Source: Saxidomus purpurata (Eukaryota > Mollusca > Bivalvia > Venerida > Veneridae). From it: DNA of 64,000 nucleotides. A model generated the notes under the pieces. That model saw nothing but the letters and a program-made list of their open reading frames with translations. It did no database searches and was not told where the DNA came from. Shown one piece after another: positions 24,455 through 36,245 of the stretch; the first letter of the stretch is position 1; the number at the start of each line of letters is the position of its first letter. The position numbers were made by a program, and so were the translations under genes. The stretch covers positions 13,863,827 to 13,927,826 of the forward strand of contig JAFMSR010000009.1 in NCBI GenBank assembly GCA_022818135.1, written 5' to 3'.

Positions 24455-27079
24455 CCAGGTCCTAGGTTGATTGTTGTTCCTTCTAGTGCACGAATGTCAG
24501 CCTTCATTCAACATAATGTTTTGATTCCATATGGTTCAAGATGTTGTCTATCACACATTCACAGCTCTGACACTTTCTCCGATGATATTAAGAATGTAAA
24601 TACCATAGAACAGTCATTCCTTAACAGAACATCAATATTGGAACTGTTGTCGTCATTGAGAAGTATATGTGCTTCAACAAAAGAAAGCATTTGTTTTGAA
24701 AACTTTAAAGCCTCACTGGACTAAAGAAGGCTGACTTTGATGATCTTTACCAGTGTATACAAGGACATCTTCGGAACACGCTTACACGTACTGTCCGCAC
24801 CACTCTTGGTTTGTTTTTATTAAAGCTCAAAGCTGGTTTATCAAATAAGATACTTGCAACTCTGTTTTCGATATCTGTCTCAAGTCTGAGCAGAGGAATA
24901 ACGTCGGTTAGGAAAGCCCTTATGTCGTTTTTTGTTCCGAAACATCTTGGACATATAACCAGGGAAGAAATAATATCAAAACATACAAGACCCTTGGCCC
25001 AATGTATGTTTGGTACGAACCAAGAAGGTGATTCTTCACAACTTATACTTGTTCTAGATGGCACCTACATTTACGTGCACAAGTTTAACAACTTCAAATT
25101 TCAACGGCGTTCCTACTCCGTCCAAAAAGGAAGGACCCTTGTTAAACCCATGGTCATTGTATCAACAACAGGATATTTTGTCACCATCGTCGGACCATAC
25201 CTTGCAGACGGTCGTAATTCAGACGCACGAATTCTGAATCATATGCTTCAGACAAACGTCGAAGACATACGGTCGTTTGTAGGAAAGAATGATATCTTTG
25301 TTGTAGACAGAGGGTTCCGGGATTCACTTTCACTTCTAGAGGATATGGGAATAAAGGCTGAAATGCCAGCTTTTATGGTAAAAGGTCAGAGGCAGATGTC
25401 AACAGACGACGCAAATGCCAGCGGACTTGTTGCAAAGGTTTGTATTCTTCATCTACTGTTATAAAATATATTTAACGAAATTCATCTAAACAGATACATA
25501 GTTCCTTACACTTATTTTACAATGACAGAACACTTGCTATTTATTCAAAAGAAATTTGAAAATCTAGCATATTCGGTACACGCAATAGTATCTTGAAAGT
25601 AGCTTTAATTACTCAAATGAAGGGTATTTTGCAAGATTCGTTGTTATACACGTATCAATAAATAGTGCATTCAATTTATAATTTGTTTGATCTTGATTAC
25701 AAAGGAAGTTCTGCTATGTCATAGTAATCACATTCGAGTCGCGATGCAATCATTGTAGAACAAGTTTGTAAAGTTATGGTAAAATGGTATTCATCTTTCA
25801 CAAAATATGTTCCACGTACACGTGTACAAATAATTGAATGACAGTATCACGGTGGGAAATCACGTGATCAAAATAATCTCTGAACAAAAGTAGATCTGGG
25901 AACAATGTTACAAAATAATGAAAGCCGTTTGGCTGTAAATGTAAAATGTAGTCTATCTTATGGTAACACAAAAGTATTATAGAAGTACACAGGTCTAAAT
26001 CACAGTCACCTTCTTAATTATTGTGCTGAATACATCAAAAATAAATTATGACAGTAACTTGAAGTGTTCAGCACAATCGGAAAGTGACTATAATTGGGAC
26101 CTGTGTAGTACTAGAATACTTTTATGTTACCATAAGATAGACTACATTTTTCATTTACAGCTAAACGGCTTTTATTATTTTCTAACATTGCTCACAGATC
26201 TACTTTTGTTCAGAGATTATTTTGATCACGTGATTCCCCACCGTGCATGGTATCTCGTCGATATAGAAATGATTAGTTTATCAGCATTTCATCTGCATTA
26301 CTGAGCTTGAATTGTAAGATATATTTATATTTGCATGTATTTTTCATTTAAGATACGATGGGTGGTTGAGAGCGCCAATGCACGGATCAAACGGTGGAAG
26401 TTCCTTGACAAAGTATTACCCACAAACCAGATACCAAATATAGGGGACTTTGTTAGTATTGTATGCTGTGTCAAACAAGTACCTTGCACCTCTTAGTTCT
26501 GCTGAAGAAGATGATTCCCGCGTAGCCCAGGTTATGTTAAAAAAAAGTCAAACATGTAAACAGCCTAAAATCTTTCATAGAGAGCAGTAACATTGAACGA
26601 AGATCAACTATGTGGAAAAAAATGTTGACTGTGTAGATCTAGAACATTTCCCCAGATTGTCCGAAGAATATCTGCGGGCTTTAACATGCGGTGTTTATCA
26701 GTTAAAGCTAAGTCCGTGTTACATTCAGGAACATTTAGAAAGAAGCTGTGACATTAAAATTCATGTTGAAGACAGTAATTTAATTCGTGTCAGAATACAA
26801 AGCCGGCATGTGTCTTCAAAAAAATACGATCTCTGGGTACAGTTTGACCAGGTTGAGGTTTTAGCCTGGTATTGCAAGTGTCGGGCAGGTGCACGTGTTG
26901 TTGGTGTATGTTCCCATATTGTGGCAGTTATATGGTTTCTTGGATACGCCGGGTTTCGTTATACGCACCCAGACAATCTCGGTGTCCGTGATTGGACAGC
27001 GCACCTGTCTGACGCCGCCAATATACCGGAACCTATAGATGAATCCGACAGTGAATCACTCTGTAGCGATTCTGATTAG
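24455..27079 (+). pseudogene. Decayed DDE transposase gene with C-terminal SWIM zinc finger
   Basis: Part 1 (24455-24724) encodes an N-terminal region (PSSARMSAFIQ, PYGSRCC). After a frameshift, part 2 (about 24727-25437) carries a helix-turn-helix (LSNKILATLFSISVSSLSRG) and the DDE nuclease. The first Asp is in VLDGTYIYV (codon 25057) and the second in VVDRGFRD (codon 25306). A GT-AG intron (25438-26352) keeps phase 0 into IRWVVESANARIKRW, which holds the third acidic residue (Glu). The frame then shifts near 26465, and stops occur at 26588 and 26594. The same frame continues to a SWIM finger, WYCKC...GVCSH (about 26867-26921; CxC...CxH), and an acidic tail ending at 27079. The nuclease resembles DDE_Tnp_4 (PIF/Harbinger and ISL2EU-like). 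Two frameshifts and two stops make this copy non-functional as read. Confidence 0.75.
25848..26245. mobile_element. Foldback element (long palindrome) inside the transposase intron
   Basis: Left arm 25848-26033 and right arm 26064-26245 are near-perfect reverse complements, starting CACGGTGGGAAATCACGTGA and ending with its complement, with a loop of about 30 bp. The two short ORFs in it are by-products. Confidence 0.88.
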
Positions 27080-28513
27080 TCTTTCTAAGGCATTTCCATT
27101 GTAACCTTGCTTCTTTTGTATTTGCAACTGACTGTTTTTTCAATTATCGCATTCAAGACAGTGTGCGTAAGTATACAGTTGCATATTTTTTCTCATTTGT
27201 AACATGTGCGACAAAAAACCATAAGTAACTTCCGCCAGAAAAGGAATGTTAACATGTTGCTTCCGAAAACATTCTGATATTCTACATGTCAAAAGCTGTT
27301 TGAAACAAGAATAGTTTTGTCTGTAGAGCGTCAGTAATTGTTGTTTTAGATACGCAAGGCTTACTGTTGTTATTTGTTGTTGTAGCAAGTAAAAGTTCAT
27401 GACTTAGTTGGTTATATTGAAAAAAATTAAATTGTTCGCTTTCGATGATGCTTGTGATGTTATAAAGTATAACTAGCTGCTTTGTTAGCATCATATTGAA
27501 TTTAGTCGAGTTCCGACTAACGCGGACATCGAACCCTAGACCTCTGGGTCTTGTGCTATAAATGCATATTTACCTGTGACCACGGACACACCACCCACCA
27601 ATTGTTATATATATGCGGCTTTTAATTCACACCGTTATTGTTATATTTATTACTTTTTGTTACAAAATGCTTTCCAAATCTGATTTCATTGGTAAATGAA
27701 AATCAGTTATCGCGATTTAAATGTATAATTGTGTATACCGTTTATGCCTAAACAATTTGTTTGCTTTATTTACGAAATAAGGTGTTGTTGATTGTGATAT
27801 GTTAGCGCCACAAATTGTTTTAATATGGTATAGATCTGTATAATTTTGTTATAAATTTTAAGAAGTAGTTCTAGCAAAATTTAGAGAAACTGTCATTTTA
27901 ATTAAGTCAAGATTAACTGGTTTTTAAAATACATGTATCATTAAAATGGATTGTTAGATAGACACAACAAAACTATATGATAGCGTTTTGGGATTACCTA
28001 TAACAGTTCAGACTAAAAGCCGCGGATCGGTAAAATATGCATGTTCAACATAACTAATATATATTATGTTGTTTCGAGTGTGAGCTATTTCATAATTACC
28101 CAAATTTAATGCAGTTGTCGATAGTATGATGCGTCACATCTGAAATATAACTCATTGGTCACAAGCAGAGTATGTAAAATATACCCTAATTTTTATACCC
28201 ACTCGGCAGACACGCTTACGTTTTTTTGCACATGACGTCACTACTTTCGGTTTCATCGGCATAGGTCACCGTGTCTCTCAACATCCCGGCGTTTGCTTTT
28301 GCTGATGAGAAGGTTGATTTCTCTTCCGTTGTCAATATATCTTATTTGAGCACGACAAATTTTGCTTTAAATCTATATTTTTGCACGCGTTCAAAATACA
28401 AACCCCACAGCTGCCTGTAAACGAAAGGGAGCACATTGAATATTTTCAAAAATGGTAAAATCGTGTCCAATAGTTTTCACTGTTGTCTAAAAGTGTCAGC
28501 ATTTGTCCAAGAT

Positions 28514-28546
28514 CAAGGTCTTTCAAAAAGTATTTGAAAGACCTTG
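28514..28546. repeat. Perfect hairpin, 14-bp arms, 5-nt loop
   Basis: CAAGGTCTTTCAAA and TTTGAAAGACCTTG separated by AAGTA. Too short for a typical miRNA precursor. Confidence 0.85.
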
Positions 28547-29185
28547 CTAAGATGTAGTCTTTTTTTAGTATTCACGAGCTGTCGTAATTGTCTCTTACAT
28601 CGTTTTAGACAAAACGATTTCCGCAAGTTAACTGATGATTCTAAGGCCAAACATGTATTAACCGCTAAATGCAATTTTACGTAACAGGTGCCGTAAGGAT
28701 ATACATGTATTGCCGTTATTTTGAAAAAAATGTTCTTTGTCTATTCTATTCTATCATAAAAGAAATTATTGCCGTTGCGATATTCAGTTGAAGATTTATT
28801 TTCTACAAGTAAAAATGCAACCTGCAATTTATCATTTGTAACAATCTACGCGTGAAGATAAGTAGCGGTCTTTATTATGAATTTGTTACTCCTAGGAGTA
28901 TCCACTAATATATATTTCAAAATATAAATACTCTGGGTAAGTTTTCTGAATCAAAAAAGGCGAAAGACATTAAATGTAATTAATGTCAGTAGTTATTTAC
29001 TGAGGTTGAACATATACTACGTATCATCTATTAACGGCGATATTTATATTTTCATAACACATACATTAATATGTTTCAATTTATACATCTAAGGTTTAAT
29101 TATATATATGAAAACCTAGCTTGTGTGTTGTTATTTTTTATGAATATATCCAAAAACGCTTTAGTAACAGTAATTGGCGTAAAAT

Positions 29186-29215
29186 TGACGTGACGTAACA
29201 TTGACGTTACGTAAC
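29186..29215. promoter_or_regulatory. Cluster of TGACGT (CRE/ATF-like) motifs
   Basis: Around TTGACGTGACGTAACATT there are three TGACGT cores on the plus strand, plus overlapping ACGTCA/ACGTTA on the other, within about 30 bp. TGACGTAA is a known bZIP (CREB/ATF, PAR) site. No adjacent gene start was found. Confidence 0.3.
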
Positions 29216-30080
29216 AAACGTCGTAAAATTGGGTTAACACCCTCTTCAGTTGAGCTTCGAAACTGACGAAAATATTCCTTTATGGGATAATCAAACATGA
29301 TACAGCAGTATAGGACACATTAATTTAACATTGTACAAAGTTTGGTGAATTTCTGGAATGGGGCTGATTTTGGTCATTCGTGGCTCAAGCCCGGGTCTAT
29401 AGCTACCTTACCTCTACCTTGATTATTTGCTCACTGAATGGAATTGCTAATTTACTCAGACACTATCTTAACAAGCAATAGTTAATTATAGAGATTATCC
29501 GCATCCAATCATAAAACCCGGGGAACAGCTCAGCAAATTTAAAGATGCCGTCATACTAAATGGTACTAAATGGTATATTGGGGACGAAACATCTTGTTAT
29601 TATCACTGCAAGCGGATAAAGGGCTGCAAGTTCTCTGTCATTGCGTCACACTGTGTTCTAAGCTGATTGAAAGTGACATTTGACGCCAGTGACAATTAAG
29701 TTAAATTAAGCTGTTAATAGACAAACAACTGTTTCGATGAAAAATAAAATACAAAACGCCTATATTATTGAATATATATTTAGATCTACTTTGTGAAAGT
29801 GACATCTAACAGTGGTGACAAATTTTATTTATAGATATAACAACTCCAGCACAAGACTCCATAGCAGAGCCATCCACTTTAATGAATTAACCGGACGACT
29901 AGAATATTTTTCTAGTACCAAACTAATGACTGACTAGCTGACTAGTGGCCCATTTCACAGGATTAAAAAAAAGACAAACTAACAAACATCAGTATATGCA
30001 AGGAAAATACACCAAGCGTTCAACAAGTCTTACATAAATTGAAAGCATAAGTGTCTGTAATTATAGAAGACCAACGATCG

Positions 30081-30103
30081 ATAATAATAATAATAATAAT
30101 AAT
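30081..30103. repeat. (ATA)n microsatellite
   Basis: Seven and a half ATA units. Confidence 0.9.
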
Positions 30104-30243
30104 ATTGTCCACACATCATATGGCTATTGAAATAAATCCACAGAAAATGAAAAATGGTGACGAATGTTGCTATTTATACAGAAATAAACTGTAAACATCG
30201 TGATTTACAAGAAATATACAGAACCAAATACGGATGAACTGTT

Positions 30244-33200
30244 TCATTCATTATCAGTGTCTGCTGCCACCAGGAAACCTGTGAAACTTGTGGATGAATC
30301 AGGGTGTATGTGCTTGTATCCTGGACAGTCCCCAACGTAAACAGTATCTCCTTTGTTCAGGTGAAATGTTCCCGCAGCAGTTGCTGGAAAGGTAATAGGT
30401 GAATCGAGGTTTTTGTATGCGAATATCAGTAATAGTGATTCAGTGTTAACATATACAAAACACGCTATGATTTTATATGTTTCGGGTGATTTGATACTTA
30501 GCGTAACAACAAAATGATAGATTCCTGGTATTACGCAGGTAAATATTCCAGTTGTGCTGTTGTATCCACTACCATAGTTGTAGGTTACGTTTGGAAATAT
30601 GACAACCTGGGTTCCTTGCCCTGCCTCTATACTGTAGGCAGTGAATGCGACCTTTTGAGCTGAAAGTTATAATATTATGTGTATAGACATTTGTGTTTAT
30701 ATATCTGTTTTAGTAAATTTTCAATTTTAAACTCCCGTGATTACTTTTGAATTAAATACTCATATATAGAGTAATGTTTTTACTGACAGAATAGTGACAG
30801 AACTTACTCGTAGTATTCTTTTTATTCTAAGTCAAATATTGACGCATGTCAATCTTTAGAATTAATGTAGATTACTATTGAAAAATACATGTAATTCTTA
30901 ATATGTACAAAACATATATTTTCGATTTAAAAACAACATCTAAGGAATGCTTCTTTTACAAAAATGATATTTGTCAAATTCACCAATTTTGATATACATG
31001 TAAAAGAGTAAATGTAACTTCCTAGAGAGATCAACGGACTTTAATGTTGTGAGTAGTTAGGTACGTATGACTGTAATGTTTGCACGTGTAAATGGAGCTG
31101 TTTCGATTAGATCAAGACACTAAAAATATAACGGCTACATATTATTGACTGTAATGTTATAAAAAATAAATTGTGAAAAGATATAAGGGAAATGTCAAAA
31201 CAATTATGTCAAAGGCTTTATTACACGTCATCACAACCATTCTATTTAATACATAACACACGATACGCAAATAAGGCAGCCCTGGCGTTCCAAAGTGTTG
31301 CGTTATTAGGTTTGTCCAGTACAGTTTGTAGTATCTACCTGGACAACGGTTGTTACCACAACTCCCTGTCATGATACTGTTACCCTCACAGTGTCTGCCA
31401 AACACCGAAGGTGATGGATTAGTACATGATCTTGTTCTTTCTCTGATGCCACTCCCACACGATACGGTGCAAGTACTCCAAATACCCCATTGACTCCAGC
31501 CACCATCTACAAGATACAATAAGGTGTGCGACAGACTATTCATTTTGCAACAAGTAAGATTCAAGACTGTATTATACATTAATCCTCTTGACACAAAACA
31601 AGCTCTCATTGACTAATTGTATGTGGTGAAAAGTGATAAAAACGAAATGTTCCATCTGTAGTCAAGACGTAAACCCTTGTAGCGTAACATTGGCAAATCA
31701 CAGAATATTGCAACGTAATCTAAGAAAATCACATAATAAATGCGACGTAACCTAGATAAATCAAAGAATAAATGTAACACAACCTAAGCAAATCATATAC
31801 TAAACGCAACACAACCTTGACAAATCACATACTAAATGCAAGTAACCACCGCAAATCACATAATAAATGCAACATAACCTAGACAAATCAGATAATAAAT
31901 TTGCATAACCTTAGCCAATAATACACTTGATGCAACGTAACCCAAGCAAATCATAAAATAAATGCAACATAACATGGGCTATTCACACAATGCAACGTTT
32001 GCTAGGTAAAAATCACACTTGGTCATGCCCTTGACTAAACACTTTACCAAATTGGCAATTGACATGAGCGAAATTTATGATCTTTTTAGACTTCTATCTA
32101 TAAATACTTGTGTAACTTCACTTCGAATTGACCACAGTTTGTGCCTGAAAAACATGCTGTTATATTTGATTTAACGATCATTTAAAAAGGGGCCATGTAG
32201 TATACATGTTTGTATTTAGTTGAAAATGTCTGAATAAAGAGTGGTAAATACTTTACAAAACCTAAGTACATGTATATTAGTATTACTATGGATATGAACT
32301 TATTGGATCAATCATGAATTCTATATTTACCCTTTTTGTTTGTAATAAGCGCATCATCCAATTTTGAAACTTTTGTGTGCGCCTCCAGCAAATCTTGTTT
32401 AACATTTTTTAAATCTGACGAGACGGATTTGATTTCTAAGTCTGTTTGTATTTCTATTTCATGAAGCTTGGTGTTGAAGATTTGCCTGAAGTCGTCTTGT
32501 GATTCAGTTATGTTTGTGTGCGCCTCCTGCAAATCTTGTTTAACATTTGTTAAATCTGACGAGACGGATTTGATTTCTAAGTCTGTTTGTATTTCCATTT
32601 CATGAAGCTTGGTGTTGAAGTCTTGCCTGAAGTCGTCTTGTGATTCAGTTAAGTTTGCCACGCACTGTTCAATCAGCTTAATTGTTTCTGCTTTAAAATT
32701 AGCAACGGTTTCTTTTACACTAGCCATTTGACTTTTTGTATCAGAAATAAAGTCTATCCTTTCTTTTTTCTCTATCATCACCCCTTTCTTTACAGTGTTA
32801 GCCAAATTTCTTTTGACTACAGCCTTCTCATTTAGAATATTGTTCAGTTTGACATCAAGATCTAAAAACTTCGCATCCATTTTCTCAATTCGATCTGTTG
32901 AAATATCAAGGTAATGATAAAATAAATGCAACATAATTATATAATTAACAAGATAATGTTAACTCTTGTATAGTCTTGAAGTTCTGTAATGTGTTTGAAG
33001 TTCTGTAAAGTTTTATTAGTGTTTGAAATAGTTGTTTGCCAAATTGCTGCACAGTATTGGTATATCAATTATGGTATACCGATTCAGTAAATAGGGAAAT
33101 ATTGTTGAAAAACAAAAAAAGGCAGTCTAAAAGGCAGCATATTTCCCACGCAGCAAGTAGGAACATTGAGTCTAGTTTTGTCTAAGAGGTGCACAGCGTG

Positions 33201-34301
33201 GATTTTTAAAAGTAAATACAGTTACTGGTCTCTTCAAGATGTCAGAGTAAAGGCCTCTGTGAAGTAGGGATGTGTAGGTTTTGTCGAAGACTGTTTGGTT
33301 TCTAGTGTCAATATCATGGGTTCTGTACATCATCTCGATGAGGTGAACATTTAGCCAGAGTTTCATTCAAATGCATCATGCGGTTTAGGAGATATTGTGC
33401 ACAAATTCAAGACTCAAACTTTTGACTTTAAGTTGTGTTAGACCTGAACCAATGTAACCGGACCATGGGTTCTACACATTGCCTCGATTATGTGATCATT
33501 TGACTAGAGTTTCAGCAAAATCCTTCAAAGAGTTAAGGAGAGACTGAGAGGTAATCCTCAAGTCTTTGACCTTAAGTTGTGACCTTGACAATGAGTCAGC
33601 GTGGGCAGATCATGGGATCTGCACATCGACTAGATGAGGTGAACATTAGACCTGAGTTTAAGTAAAATCCTTCAAGGGGTTTAGACGATATCAAGCAGAT
33701 GGGAAATGTTAAACACAAACGTTTGGCCTTATGTTGTGGCATTGCCCTTGAGCCAGCATGACCGGCTCATGTGTTCTGCACGTCGTCTGGGTGAAATGAA
33801 CATCTGACCTGAGTTTCATCAAAATCCCTCATAGGCTTAAGGAGATATGTCCGGGCAGGAAATGTTACGGCAGGCGGACGGAGACCCTTCCTATATTCCC
33901 CTACGGCTACGCGAATAATTCTAACATCTAAATTGATCCTTGGACTTTATCTTCAACATTACATCGGTAGTGAAAATAAAATGTTGAAACTTGGCCTTAC
34001 AAGTTATCTAAATCTTTTACCTGCTAAACCTGTTTCCGGTCCTATTACTGAGGCTGGTAGTGACTTCTTAGTAGCTTCAATCCTACGTACTTTCGCATTC
34101 AATTTCGAAGTCTCTATCTTTCGTTCAAACACCTCTTTCTGAACAATTTCCATTAGCGCGTTCCGTTCAAACCGACCCCCTTTCCAAAATCTCATTCTGA
34201 ACCATTTCCTTCAGCAAATGTATTTCCTTGCAGTCACATGTTTGATCGCATTTCGTCATTAAAATATTTAATGACACGATAAGCAAATATATGAGAATCA
34301 T
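30244..34301 (-). CDS. Secreted coiled-coil / TSP1 / C1q-domain protein (about 475 aa, four exons)
   Basis: Minus-strand exons: 34301-34021, 32894-32331, 31506-31339 and 30659-30244 (stop at 30246-30244). All joins are phase 1 with AG/GT borders. Exon 1 has a signal peptide (MILIYLLIVSLNILM) and then charged helix. Exon 2 (564 nt) is coiled coil with a 47-residue internal duplication. Exon 3 (168 nt) is one thrombospondin type-1 repeat: WSQWGIWSTCTVSCGSG, RTRSC, and a final CP. Exon 4 is a C-terminal C1q/TNF-like jelly roll: VAFTAYS at its start, GYNSTTGIFTCVIPGIYHF in the middle, and FTGFLVAAD at the end. C1q-domain proteins are secreted pattern-recognition molecules, greatly expanded in bivalves; TSP1 modules bind glycans and matrix. 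One problem: exon 1 is 281 nt, and a run of five C (34176-34180) shifts the frame. The model needs one base fewer there. Confidence 0.82.
31690..31995. repeat. Minisatellite, ~37-bp unit, in the C1q gene intron 2
   Basis: About eight diverged units of the pattern 'aaatcacataataaatgcaa' plus 'cataacctagac'. Confidence 0.8.
33300..33890. repeat. Dispersed repeat with ~150-bp tandem units in C1q gene intron 1
   Basis: The block 'gaggtgaacatttgacc' plus 'gagtttcatcaaaatcctt' recurs near 33.34, 33.49, 33.64 and 33.79 kb. It ends with a GGCGGACGGAG tail like that of the 170-bp satellite. Confidence 0.65.
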
Positions 34302-34351
34302 TTCGACTTTAATATTGACAACACATTAATAGACTATCTTTCGAACTATTT

Positions 34352-34358
34352 CTTTATA
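34352..34358 (-). promoter_or_regulatory. Possible TATA box (TATAAAG) for the C1q-domain gene
   Basis: On the minus strand TATAAAG lies about 50 bp upstream of the ATG at 34301, giving room for a 5' UTR of about 25 nt. Confidence 0.35.
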
Positions 34359-34359
34359 C

Positions 34360-35738
34360 AGAAATTCCAGCAGCGTGATTAAAGAGTAATAAAGTTTTGG
34401 GACTATTCCACAAACGTACTCTCTAAGATTTACAATCAAACTGCTGTATTCCAAGGACTTGTTCTGTTTTTATATGTTTCTAAAAATACAGCCTGTGAAC
34501 ACATACAGACCAACCTCTTTAAAATAAACATTACTTTTATATGAAGCTCACATTTGTTTTTCTTTACACGTTTTTAAAATTAGAGTAACTTAAAATTTAT
34601 CTTTGTTCACGGCCTACCGCTCTTTGCAGATCCCGGAATGTTTTACCTTATCCTTCAGCTATTTGTCTTTTATATATTTTCAACATTTAACTTCGGTTTC
34701 CATATCAAAATTTGCAAGATATTGCCCTAAAAATGAAAACTTACTTACTGGCAGCGATACTTCAAAATTGTTACATAGAATAATCTTTAACATTTAATAT
34801 TGATACAGTCCAACATTTCCGAACGACACCTTCCCTAGAGCAACAACCTCCCTACAAAGAATCACATTCTATTTCCCTTTTCTTCGATTATGCAAGGAAT
34901 CAAACACCTACAGAACAACACCTCTCTACAACAAACACATTTCAGTGTTTGCAAGGGTGTTCACACCTGAGAAGTTGCACTGTATTATTATTATTTACTA
35001 ACCATTTACTATACATGTAATGTACAATGTCGAAACAGCTATAAGTTGTTAAACATCTTAATCATATTTCTTTTAAATAAAATTGAGTAAAAATATGGCC
35101 TTAAAGTCGCAGGCTAACTATATCTCAAACATCAAGAATCAGAAATCATTAACTGTTCAAGATCTGCCGGCAACATTTTCACACGCTCTATAATCTTTTT
35201 ATCAAAAGATCTTTACCTGAGCTGTTTTTTTCAACAATTTAAGGCAGTTGTAAATAACGTATGACTTCCGAAACTCTTGTTTTAAACATTACAGATTTTA
35301 GTTATTATGTTCTTAATTTTTTAACCCATTCATGATTAGTGTCTACTTAAATATATAACTTTCAAAAAGCTATGCTCCTAAAAAGACAAACAATTAATAC
35401 AGTATCGTCAGATCAGGATATAATGATTAAGCCTTTTGGATCACAATAAAGCAAACCACCACTGTTTAAAGTAATAGACTTGCCCAGATTTGAAGTCAGA
35501 AGACCCTATTGTAAAAATCTAGCAATAAATGGGTTGAGTGGTACAAGTTAACATAAAACAAAAATAAAGTTTGAAACACTTTTAATGTTGCCAGCTTAAC
35601 TATTACTTATATGATATTTGAACTGTTAATTACATGTATTCAGTTCTCGAGTGATGCATTGTCTTTTATAGATTTTATCTTTTAAGTGTGCCTTCTTCAA
35701 TAGCTACATGTATTTATAGCTATATTCTATCTTTTCTT
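34360..35738. other. Intergenic, AT-rich
   Basis: Nothing recognised between the C1q gene start and the 30-bp array. Short ORFs (such as 34603-34797) have no support. Confidence 0.45.
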
Positions 35739-36245
35739 TTCACTTAAATATCCTTTAACTAGGGTTTGTTCACTTAAATATCCTTTAACTTGGGTTTGTT
35801 CACTTAACTATCATTTAACTAGCGTTTGTTCACGTAACTATCCTTTAACTAGCGTGTGTTCACTTAACTATCCTTTAACTAGGGTTTGTTCACTTAACTA
35901 TCCTTTAACTAGGGTTTGTTCACTTAACTATCCTTTAACTAGGGTTTGTTCACGTAACTATCCTTTAACTTGGCGTTTGTTCACTTAACTATCCTTTAAC
36001 TAGCGTTTGTTCACTTAACTAGCCTTTAACTAGGGTTTGTTCACTTAACTATCCTTTAACTAGGGTTTGTTCACTTAACTATCCTCTAACTAACGTTTGT
36101 TCACTTAACTATCCTTTAACTAGCGTTTGTTCACTTAACTATCCTTTAACTAGGGTTTGTTCACTTAACTATCCTTTAACTAGGGGTTGTTCACTTAACT
36201 ATCCTCTAACTAGCGTTTGTTCACTTAACTATCCTTTAACCTTGG
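35739..36245. repeat. 30-bp minisatellite, about 17 copies
   Basis: The unit is close to 'actagggtttgttcacttaa' plus 'ctatccttta', with single-base variants. Period is 30 bp except for one extra base near 35972. Confidence 0.95.

Larger units (their letters stand above)
27080..30243. other. Intergenic AT-rich region
   Basis: No gene supported. Contents: a tRNA-B-box-like fragment near 27.53 kb on the minus strand, a 14-bp-arm hairpin at 28514-28546, a cluster of CRE-like motifs near 29.19 kb, and an (ATA)n microsatellite at 30081-30103. Confidence 0.5.

Noticed and set aside
28514..28546. miRNA precursor
   Set aside because: The 14-bp stem and 5-nt loop are too short for a pre-miRNA.
31192..31374. 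Plus-strand ORF over the TSP1 exon
   Set aside because: Overlaps the well-supported minus-strand TSP1 exon and has no features of its own.
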